Shown here: positions 1-5,531 of the stretch, in pieces
Layout of the letters: every line of letters begins with the position of its first letter
Numbering within the stretch: position 1 is the first letter of the stretch
Assembly: GCA_003265885.1 (NCBI GenBank)
Contig: QFBQ01000054.1
Coordinates: 1 to 7,434, forward strand
Source: Candidatus Marinamargulisbacteria bacterium SCGC AG-343-D04
Lineage (GTDB): Bacteria > Margulisbacteria > Marinamargulisbacteria > GCA-2716485 > GCA-002719695
Reading direction: 5' to 3'
Length of the DNA: 7,434 bases
Translations under genes and position numbers: made by a program
The notes under the pieces: generated by a model
Seen by the model: the letters and a program-made list of their open reading frames with translations, nothing else
Told to the model about the DNA's origin: nothing
Database searches by the model: none

Positions 1-373
1 TTAATGCCTTAAGAGAAAACACCGTAAATGCACCAATTGATTTCCTAGTCAGTGCCAACTCTGTTTGCCCAATATAAGAACCTGTATACTGCATCCCCCC
101 TTTAGCCAGCTCTAAACGCCCCTCTATTTCATCGATAAAAAAAAGAGGTGCTGGTACAGATAAAGTCCCCGCAATACCCTGAATATACCCTCTTTCTTTC
201 ATCACAGTCTTCGTGTTTTCTTCTTCTTCATAATGCATATAATGCATCAGTGCCGATACCCTTCCCCTATTTAGCACCTCCAAAAACTGCCGAGCACTCG
301 TTTTCGTCCAAGCTTCAACATTTCCAACACCCATTATCCATACCAAAACCACACCTATTAATAGTTGATTCAT
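1..373 (-). CDS. Secreted, possibly outer-membrane protein, unrecognised (partial, C-terminus beyond window)
   Basis: An open frame runs from an ATG at 373-371 to the left edge without a stop (124 codons visible). The first 21 residues form a signal peptide: MNQLL, a hydrophobic core IGVVLVWIMGVG, and a probable cleavage after NVEA. The mature part starts with a mixed, helix-like stretch (residues 22-60, with EEEE at 49-52). It then changes to glycine-rich, alternating segments (residues 62-124, for example GYIQGIAGTL, GRLELAKGGMQYTG and ELALTRKSIGAFTVF) that look like amphipathic beta strands of an outer-membrane barrel. The start codon overlaps the TGA of the cysteine desulfurase as ATGA, so the two are probably translationally coupled. 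I do not recognise the family. Export is well supported; the barrel assignment is an inference from the strand pattern in an incomplete protein. Confidence 0.75.
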   Translation of the reverse strand, partial: MNQLLIGVVLVWIMGVGNVEAWTKTSARQFLEVLNRGRVSALMHYMHYEEEENTKTVMKERGYIQGIAGTLSVPAPLFFIDEIEGRLELAKGGMQYTGSYIGQTELALTRKSIGAFTVFSLKAL

Positions 374-1506
374 AACATCCTCTTCATAATTATGTTAAGC
401 TGTTCGACTAAAACAGCTATTTCTTCACTAGTGTTACTTAACCCAAAACTGAACCTCAATGTCGACTTATTTAATTCATCAGAAACGCCAATAGCTTTCA
501 ATACATGAGAAGCCTCTATAGATCCAACCGAACAGGCAGAGCCTGTCGATACATTAATTCCTGCTAAATCACAATTCATCGCCAAGGCATGTCCATCACA
601 CCCTTCAATAGACACACTCAAGGTATTTGATAAACTACAGCTTATATCTGTATTAAATCGAACCTGACTAAACGACTCTAGCCCCTCTTTAAACTGCTTC
701 ACAAGCGCTCCTGTAACAGCCTGATAATTCGGAACATCTATAGCCTTAATCGCCGCTTCAAAGGCCATAATCCCCGGCACATTTTCCGTACTTGCCCTCA
801 AACTATGCTCATGATGTCCCCCACTTAATAACTGGGTCAAGGTTTTCTCGTTTTTGAAATATAAGGCTCCAACCCCTTTCGGCGCATAAATTTTATGTGC
901 CGAAAAACTCATAAAATCTACCCCTAAATCCTCTACATCTATCTCGCACTTTCCTAAGGCTTGAACCGCATCTGTATGAAATAACGCCCCTTTTTTATGC
1001 GCAATCTCTGCCAATTTCTTGATAGACTGTATCGTACCTATTTCATTATTAGCCATCATCATACTCACCAAACGAGTATGTGGCGTAAACATGGCCCTAT
1101 ATGCCTCTATATCTATACATCCTTTTTCGTCTACAGGAACAACATCGTAGTCTATTCCATAACGAGCCAATACTCTCGCCGTTACATCAATACTAGAATG
1201 CTCTATCGCAGAAATTAGTAGATGCACTGGTTTTTGCCCCATCACTTTCTCTTCAATCAAGTGTCTCAATACCTGATTATTTGCCTCTGTACCTGAAGAA
1301 CAAAACAACACACGATCTCTTTCGCAGCCAATATGAGCCGAAAAGGACTCTCTGGCACACTCTATCATTTCTTTCGCTACTCGCCCCTCATAATATAAAC
1401 TAGACGGATTACCATAGATCTTTAACCCCTTCACATATACCTTCTGTACTTCAGGAAGAACCGGAGTTGTGGCATTATGATCACAATAAATTCGTTTCTT
1501 TTTCAT
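370..1506 (-). CDS. Class I cysteine desulfurase (NifS/IscS type)
   Basis: A PLP enzyme of aminotransferase class V that takes sulfur from L-cysteine, giving alanine and an enzyme persulfide used for Fe-S clusters or tRNA thiolation; cytoplasmic. The 378 residues carry the family landmarks in order: the N-terminal DHNATTP (9-15), YGNPSS (31-36), the SSGTEANN cofactor loop (70-77), His103 in EHSS stacking on PLP, NNEIGT (153-158), Asp179 and Gln182 in HTDAVQ, and the Schiff-base Lys205 in SAHK followed by PKGVG. The catalytic Cys325 lies in GSACSVGS on a short ordered loop, and Arg351 is in LRFSFG. The family-typical R-(A/S)-G-T is RAST here (237-240). At 378 aa it is slightly shorter than IscS (about 404). 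No IscU, IscR or Suf gene is next to it, so IscS, NifS or a dedicated tRNA-thiolation role cannot be told apart. No strong ribosome binding site is seen upstream. Confidence 0.96.
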   Translation of the reverse strand: MKKKRIYCDHNATTPVLPEVQKVYVKGLKIYGNPSSLYYEGRVAKEMIECARESFSAHIGCERDRVLFCSSGTEANNQVLRHLIEEKVMGQKPVHLLISAIEHSSIDVTARVLARYGIDYDVVPVDEKGCIDIEAYRAMFTPHTRLVSMMMANNEIGTIQSIKKLAEIAHKKGALFHTDAVQALGKCEIDVEDLGVDFMSFSAHKIYAPKGVGALYFKNEKTLTQLLSGGHHEHSLRASTENVPGIMAFEAAIKAIDVPNYQAVTGALVKQFKEGLESFSQVRFNTDISCSLSNTLSVSIEGCDGHALAMNCDLAGINVSTGSACSVGSIEASHVLKAIGVSDELNKSTLRFSFGLSNTSEEIAVLVEQLNIIMKRML

Positions 1507-1827
1507 CTTTTTTATCTGTTTTTTTGTTTTATACTACATCAAAATGTTGTTTTATTACATTCTTAGGTATTCTGATACTATATATTTTTAGGGTGCATAG
1601 TTTTTCGACTAAGATGTTTTGTTCTAAACAATCTCAAACTATATATTAAGATTCAAAACAACATTATTATTTTTTTAACCACCCACATTCTCTTTTGTTC
1701 ATATTTAATACTGCAATTTGCATCTTAATTAATTTGAATTACAATAATATTATGAGAAGACTTACACCCAATTTCCATCTTCAAAAGAATAGACTTCCCC
1801 TTACCCCTCCCACACGCCCTTCTAGGC
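1507..1827. other. AT-rich stretch without a convincing gene, probable cysteine desulfurase leader
   Basis: About 320 bases upstream of the cysteine desulfurase start. The part from 1507 to about 1740 is very AT-rich with no coding pattern on either strand. A sequence reading GTATAAAAC on the minus strand (about 1526-1534) could hold a -10 element for the desulfurase, but no good -35 stands at the right distance. From about 1750 to 1827 the minus strand is G-rich and purine-rich, with short open pieces in shifting frames, which would suit decayed coding sequence. I see no rho-independent terminator, tRNA or clear repeat here. Confidence 0.4.
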
Positions 1828-2007
1828 TCAAACGAATGAACGCTGACAATCATCTTGGAGTTGATATCTCTCAACCGCCTTCTCCTCCCACTCCTCATTT
1901 TCAATCAAATCTTTAATCGCTAATTGCGGCAGAAATGGGTAACATCTACGATCAAAACCTTTAATAAATGAGACCTTATTTAAACACCGATCTACATCGA
2001 TCCGCAA
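1828..2007 (-). CDS. Possible 59-codon gene or gene remnant downstream of the SPFH operon
   Basis: After the stop of the 309-aa gene the same frame stays open to a TGA at 1830-1828. A TTG at 2007-2005, preceded by GAGG eight bases upstream, could start a 59-residue product. The translation has an ordinary soluble-protein composition, for example KGFDRRCYPFLPQLAIKDL followed by an acidic helix-like stretch with EEWEEKAVE. It resembles no family I know. Three readings compete: a small independent gene with a rare start; a 3' extension of the 309-aa protein cut off by a TAA; or the remains of a decayed gene, since short protein-like pieces continue downstream in other frames. The opposite strand has a proline-rich open frame over the same bases, which is more likely the shadow. 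Evidence is openness and composition only. Confidence 0.3.
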   Translation of the reverse strand: MRIDVDRCLNKVSFIKGFDRRCYPFLPQLAIKDLIENEEWEEKAVERYQLQDDCQRSFV

Positions 2008-2034
2008 AACAAAGACCTCATAAAATCGTTTTTT

Positions 2035-2964
2035 TTAAACTAAAGCATCTAAATGGGTTTTAACCACATCATAGATCATCAATCTAGAATCGATTTGAGC
2101 AGATTTAAGTCGCTTTAACTGTAATTGAGTCTGGCTATACACCTCATCATTTTTAAAACATTCCTTCAAAAACCCTATCGTCTTAGATTGTGTAATTTCT
2201 TTAATAATAGGCATTTTTGTATCAAAAAATAGCTCGCAATAGATCTTCGTTTTTTCTATCAAATATGAAATATCGACTGACGGATTTTGAAACAATGATG
2301 TCACATTCATTTTTCTCTTATCTGGTGTCGTAACCTCCAAATCCTTAGGAAAAAATTCCTGAATATGTAAAAATAAAGCGTTAATCTGAGATACTGGCAA
2401 ACTAGAAATCGTAATAAACAATATATCCTTACTCATATCCGACTCAAATAAACTAATAAATGACATCTTTTCTTTAATTAACGCCTTGATACGTACATCC
2501 ACCGCATTTAAAATCATAATATAAGACTTCACAAAGCCTAATATTCCGATAAAAATAGAACTTGGAATATCTTTTCGATGCTGAGGTTTTGACGATAATC
2601 GATCCTGATAATATCCAGCAAATTTTCTAAAACCTTCATCATAAACACCCCAACGAAAGGTATCTGTCACTCCCGAATCCCATGTCAACGTAACCTTATC
2701 TTCTTTTTCAGTAAATCGCGTTATGACTGATACACTTACTCCACCAAACATCGATAACCCTATCAAAAACATAGTCTGAACATAGCGAATACATGACGAA
2801 GACCCTAAAAATCGTTCATCTTTATCTATATACTCACTCTTTTTCAATAGAGAGGCTAACAACACATTCTCTTTGGATCGAGGATCAAGATAATTTTGGA
2901 TACTATTTAACTGATGCGTTAAAGACTGAATAATCGCTATACTAGGAGGAAGAGCCTGCTTCAT
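2035..2964 (-). CDS. Unrecognised two-TM membrane protein of the SPFH operon
   Basis: 309 residues that I do not recognise. Two hydrophobic segments are visible, at about 61-81 (YVQTMFLIGLSMFGGVSVSV) and about 136-155 (SIFIGILGFVKSYIMILNAV). They are separated by a polar section with aromatic residues (DSGVTDTFRWGVYDEGFRKFAGYY). The remaining half, from about 156, looks soluble and mainly helical (FLHIQEFFPKDLE, YLIEKTKIYCELFF, TQLQLKRLKSAQ). There is no cleavable signal peptide. The start lies three bases after the stop of the SPFH lipoprotein gene with no clear ribosome binding site, which suggests translational coupling and joint function. HflKC, stomatin and flotillin operons often include a membrane partner (FtsH, NfeD); this protein shows no AAA Walker motif and does not look like NfeD. 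The in-frame DNA after its TAA is also open. Confidence 0.85.
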   Translation of the reverse strand: MKQALPPSIAIIQSLTHQLNSIQNYLDPRSKENVLLASLLKKSEYIDKDERFLGSSSCIRYVQTMFLIGLSMFGGVSVSVITRFTEKEDKVTLTWDSGVTDTFRWGVYDEGFRKFAGYYQDRLSSKPQHRKDIPSSIFIGILGFVKSYIMILNAVDVRIKALIKEKMSFISLFESDMSKDILFITISSLPVSQINALFLHIQEFFPKDLEVTTPDKRKMNVTSLFQNPSVDISYLIEKTKIYCELFFDTKMPIIKEITQSKTIGFLKECFKNDEVYSQTQLQLKRLKSAQIDSRLMIYDVVKTHLDALV

Positions 2965-2967
2965 ATA

Positions 2968-4026
2968 TTATTTTTTAGCAGATACAGAAGTTCCTGCTTT
3001 TTTCGTTACGTTTTGCATCCCCTCAACTTCTAAAAACTTGTTTACATCCAAAGTCTTCAAATCAATACTATTTCCAGAAGCTGATGGCAATAACACTATC
3101 TTTTTTCCCTTCAACGCTTTAGCCATCTCCAACTTTACCATGACCTTCCCACCTTGTTCGGCGAGTGCTTCATTTAATTTCTGAATACCTGCAGCTTCAG
3201 CCTTTCCCTCTTCGGTTATAGCCTTCGCAATATTTACCTGCTGAGCATAATAGGCGTCCGCCCCAATCACAGCCTTATCATAATTTCCATCTGCCTTGGC
3301 TATATCTTTATACACATCCCCTTTTGCCTTCTCTAACTTTCGCTTATACTCCTCAACTCTCGCCGATGCCTCTGACCGAAGTTTCTGTGTCTGTTGATCC
3401 GCTATTTTTTTATCCTCAATAGCCTGCTGATACTCATCATTAAAACGATAATCTTTCGTCAATATCTTCTCTATAACCACCCCATAATCAGCCATCATCT
3501 CATTTAAAAACTCTTTAGCTTTCTCTGCTTTTTCCGATCTCAACTCTGATGTATAAAACTCTTCCGTTTGTAACTCTCCAAATATATCTCGAGGTATACT
3601 TCTGGTAATAACTCTCACAATTTTATGACGTAACTCTTTATCGCTTTCAGCAACATAACCCAAAATATAAGGCGTTTTCTCTGGAATAATCCGATACGAA
3701 ATGATCAAATCCAATGAAATATCATTTCCATCAATCGTCTTAAACTTAATATCATCTATCCCAAACATATCTCCCTTAGACACCTGTGCCGTCATTTCCA
3801 TGTTCTGTAAATTAATATTAAAGGTATGCCAATCATTGATTATAGGCAGAAAAATATACGTAGATGCCGGCGCATATATATCTTGCTCTATCCCTTTTTG
3901 TCCAAAAAGAGAAATCTTTCGTGTCCGAACTCCCACCTCATTAGGCTTTGTACTATGAAACACACAGCCAGACAACATCATCCCCATCACACATAACAGA
4001 ATCATCGCTCTTACTTGTTTTTTCAT
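2968..4026 (-). CDS. SPFH (prohibitin-like) domain lipoprotein
   Basis: 352 residues. A lipoprotein signal peptide is clear: MKKQVR, a hydrophobic core, and the lipobox LSGC with the acylated Cys21; the +2 residue is Val, not Asp. The SPFH domain follows (about 26-195): KPNEVGVR, a strand-rich middle (DISLDLIISYRI), and the conserved helix ELQTEEFYTSELR. A long charged alpha-helical, coiled-coil stretch covers about 195-290 (EYQQAIEDKKIADQQTQKL and alanine/glutamate-rich repeats). The C-terminus carries LEMAKALKGKKIVLLPS (299-315), nearly repeated in the upstream SPFH protein, so the two are paralogues. SPFH proteins assemble into ring or cage oligomers on membranes and control proteases or lipid domains. 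This one should face the periplasm, or the outer membrane if Lol-like sorting applies. Its ATG overlaps the upstream TAA as TAATG. The specific function is unknown. Confidence 0.93.
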   Translation of the reverse strand: MKKQVRAMILLCVMGMMLSGCVFHSTKPNEVGVRTRKISLFGQKGIEQDIYAPASTYIFLPIINDWHTFNINLQNMEMTAQVSKGDMFGIDDIKFKTIDGNDISLDLIISYRIIPEKTPYILGYVAESDKELRHKIVRVITRSIPRDIFGELQTEEFYTSELRSEKAEKAKEFLNEMMADYGVVIEKILTKDYRFNDEYQQAIEDKKIADQQTQKLRSEASARVEEYKRKLEKAKGDVYKDIAKADGNYDKAVIGADAYYAQQVNIAKAITEEGKAEAAGIQKLNEALAEQGGKVMVKLEMAKALKGKKIVLLPSASGNSIDLKTLDVNKFLEVEGMQNVTKKAGTSVSAKK

Positions 4027-5102
4027 TAGTCGAACATTACCCTCGTTTTTTCTAAATTCAACGGATTCACTCCATACTGTCCATCACTAGGCAAAACAAT
4101 CACTTCTACCCCTTCCAACACTTTCGCCATTTCTAAGCCCACTAAATTCTCTGAACCAATCCCCTTCAAAGCCCTGTTTTTAAGCTTCGTCTTATACGCT
4201 TCTGCCTTCTTGATCAGTAAATCTCCCTGCGCATGCTTCGTTCTAACATATAACTCTTTTTCAGAGTTTCGCTTCACCATATACGCAGCGCCCTTTTCAT
4301 GCTCCACCTTTACTATCGCTTCTCCCTCTTCAACAATTTTAGCCAATGCCGCCTGCTCCATAGCCGCTCTTGCCTCTGCTTTGTTTTTAAATACCAACTG
4401 ATCTTTTAATTTTTTCTCTTCAATATTTTTCTGAATTTCACTACTGTATCTAAAATACCGAATGACCACATGCTCAACACCAATTCCTTTTTCTGCTAAC
4501 TCTTTTTTTAACTTCTCTTTAGCAGCTGTCATCTTTTCTACTCTTAAAAATGGATTATAAAACTCTTCCGTAGTTAAGGTCCCTAAGGTCTCTTTTAAAG
4601 CAGGTTCTGCCTTAGGCAAAATACCATTAATAAAATAAAGTTCCCCTGCCCCCAATGTATTAATGACTTTCAAGGGATCCTCAATTCTAAAAATAACCGA
4701 GACATCTACATCTACAAAAAATCCGTCTGATGTTTGAATATGCGCCGCCTTATCAATGAACCTAGACGAGGCTGTATTACGAAAAGATGTCAAATCAAAT
4801 ACCTGCAAATCTTTTGGAAATATATGAAAAACTTCAAAACCAGGAATCATAAAATGAAGCCCTGTACCATATACCTTTTCTTGAATTCCTCTCTTTAAAC
4901 CTATTTTTACTTGCTTCACAGCAAATTCATTGGGTTTAACATAAGTAAAAAACATATTAAGAGAAAATAAAAACAGAAAAAAAAGTCCCACAACTACCAT
5001 AAAAATAGGCGACTTTTGCAGATTCTTTAACCAATTCTCAATCTTCTCTTGTGGAGTTTGCATACGATCAATCTTAACATACCCTCTTTTAATATTTAAC
5101 AC
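4026..5102 (-). CDS. Membrane-anchored SPFH (prohibitin/HflK-C-like) protein
   Basis: 358 residues from a GTG start. Residues 1-30 are charged and probably cytoplasmic, followed by one TM helix at about 33-53 (FMVVVGLFFLFLFSLNMFF). KPNEFAVKQ then opens the SPFH domain (56 to about 220), with GTGLHFMIPGFE, DVDVSVIFRI and TLTTEEFYNPFLRVEK. A coiled-coil region covers about 220-310 and the C-terminal motif GLEMAKVLEGVEVIVLPS is at 322-339. Positive residues before the TM predict an N-in topology with the SPFH part in the periplasm, as in HflK and HflC. It is close to HflC/HflK in length, but the glycine-rich N-terminal region of HflK is absent. AAAGGA five bases before the GTG supports this start; an in-frame ATG at residue 14 is an alternative but has no ribosome binding site. 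It is the first full gene of a three-gene operon. Confidence 0.93.
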   Translation of the reverse strand: MLNIKRGYVKIDRMQTPQEKIENWLKNLQKSPIFMVVVGLFFLFLFSLNMFFTYVKPNEFAVKQVKIGLKRGIQEKVYGTGLHFMIPGFEVFHIFPKDLQVFDLTSFRNTASSRFIDKAAHIQTSDGFFVDVDVSVIFRIEDPLKVINTLGAGELYFINGILPKAEPALKETLGTLTTEEFYNPFLRVEKMTAAKEKLKKELAEKGIGVEHVVIRYFRYSSEIQKNIEEKKLKDQLVFKNKAEARAAMEQAALAKIVEEGEAIVKVEHEKGAAYMVKRNSEKELYVRTKHAQGDLLIKKAEAYKTKLKNRALKGIGSENLVGLEMAKVLEGVEVIVLPSDGQYGVNPLNLEKTRVMFD

Positions 5103-5193
5103 TTATATCCTTTCGATATTCTTTTCGACCATATCTCTCTCTCCTGCCCCTAAAATACCCTATACTTTTCAATATATTTTGCTCTTTTTTCAT
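5089..5193 (-). CDS. Possible 34-aa basic leader peptide before the SPFH operon
   Basis: An ATG at 5193-5191 is preceded by AAGGTG (5207-5202) with eight bases between, a good ribosome binding site. The frame runs 34 codons to a TAA at 5091-5089 and so overlaps the GTG start of the SPFH gene (5102) in another frame. The product would be strongly basic: 12 Lys/Arg out of 34, with FRGRRERYGRKEYRK in the middle. It matches no family I know. It could be a translated leader that controls access to the SPFH start, a small RNA-binding peptide, or a chance frame. A second short ORF lies inside it. Confidence 0.3.
   Translation of the reverse strand: MKKEQNILKSIGYFRGRRERYGRKEYRKDISVKY
5103..5132 (-). 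promoter_or_regulatory. Nine-codon upstream ORF with strong ribosome binding site, abutting the SPFH GTG start
   Basis: AGGAG (5145-5141) stands eight bases before an ATG (5132-5130) that opens the short frame MVEKNIERI, ended by TAA at 5105-5103. The next codon is the GTG start of the SPFH protein, in the same frame. AGGAG is a stronger site than the AAAGGA directly before the GTG, so ribosomes may translate the nine codons, stop and restart at the GTG. Coupling is an inference; the base arrangement is directly visible. Confidence 0.35.
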
Positions 5194-5272
5194 ACTTTAA
5201 TCACCTTAAAAAAAATTGTATATAGATTTTTACTCTTCATTCGTTTAGTATAGAAATGTACATAAAAAAAAT
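5194..5272. promoter_or_regulatory. Divergent promoter region between the SPFH operon and the 64-aa gene
   Basis: Both flanking transcription units must start in this AT-rich stretch. On the plus strand TATAGA at 5249-5254, with TTTTTA sixteen bases upstream (5227-5232), is a possible -10/-35 pair for the 64-aa gene. On the minus strand TATACT at 5252-5247 overlaps it and could be a -10 for the SPFH side; TACAAT at 5220-5215 is another candidate. No clean -35 consensus is present for the minus strand, and AT-rich DNA gives many false -10 matches. The need for promoters here is firm; the exact elements are guesses. Confidence 0.35.
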
Positions 5273-5278
5273 AAGGAG
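5273..5278 (+). promoter_or_regulatory. Strong ribosome binding site of the 64-aa gene
   Basis: AAGGAG lies eight bases before the ATG at 5287. It decides the start: another ATG at 5282-5284 is closer to the site but meets a stop after four codons. It is among the best ribosome binding sites in the window and suggests efficient translation. Confidence 0.8.
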
Positions 5279-5286
5279 ACAATGAG

Positions 5287-5481
5287 ATGGCAATAGAATT
5301 CTATAATGTAAAGAAAAAAAAGAAAGTTTCTATCAATGAGGATGATGTTAAGAAAAAAACATACGAACGTAACGGGACTATTCGATATGCTTTCCGTGCA
5401 GTTGATGACGATGGAACTAACCTGACTAAATTCTGTTCAAAAGCAGACTTTGATAAAATTAAAGCTCCTGTAGAAGCTTAG
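5287..5481 (+). CDS. Conserved-looking 64-aa protein of unknown function
   Basis: The only well-supported plus-strand gene: a strong ribosome binding site, 64 codons, TAG stop, and a rho-independent terminator 22 bases later, so it forms its own short transcript. The protein starts MAIEFYNV, has a run of five lysines (9-13), an acidic NEDD (17-20), then YERNGTIRYAFRAVDDDGTN (26-45), which looks like a beta hairpin with a DDDG turn, and ends in a short helix-like KADFDKIK. It has one Cys (50) and no TM or signal peptide, so it should be a small cytoplasmic protein. The compact pattern resembles a family of short uncharacterised bacterial proteins, but I cannot name it. The high charge would allow nucleic-acid or protein binding, which is speculation. 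Confidence 0.85.
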   Translation: MAIEFYNVKKKKKVSINEDDVKKKTYERNGTIRYAFRAVDDDGTNLTKFCSKADFDKIKAPVEA

Positions 5482-5503
5482 TTCTTCTTAAACTAAACTA
5501 TTC

Positions 5504-5531
5504 AAAAGCCCCTTTTTTAGGGGCTTTTTTT
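5504..5531. terminator. Bidirectional rho-independent terminator
   Basis: AAAAGCCCC (5504-5512) pairs with GGGGCTTTT (5520-5528) around a 7-base loop. Seven Ts (5525-5531) follow the core GGGGC on the plus strand, giving a strong terminator for the 64-aa gene. On the minus strand the core AGCCCC/GGGGCT hairpin is followed by TTTT, so it should also end the convergent metalloprotease-like gene, whose TAA stop (5532-5530) lies in the tail itself. Confidence 0.88.

Noticed and set aside
1543..1665. 11-base inverted repeat AATGTTGTTTT (1543-1553) / AAAACAACATT (1655-1665)
   Set aside because: In DNA this AT-rich an 11-base match over about 500 bases is not surprising, the arms are 100 bases apart, and nothing else suggests a mobile element or operator.
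1741..1866. 42-codon minus-strand frame containing GRGKGKSILLK as a P-loop
   Set aside because: It lacks the GxxxxGK[ST] spacing within a beta-strand context, is very short, and has no ribosome binding site; it is at most part of decayed sequence.
1695..1916. 73-codon plus-strand frame rich in proline (PPTRPSRLKR, QPPSPPTPHF)
   Set aside because: The proline/serine bias is what the reverse strand of G/A-rich sequence gives; no ribosome binding site, no promoter and no recognisable fold.
2026..2036. Programmed frameshift at the run of eight As after the 309-aa gene
   Set aside because: The As follow the stop codon rather than precede it, and neither alternative frame gives a longer product from that point, so slippage there would not extend the protein.
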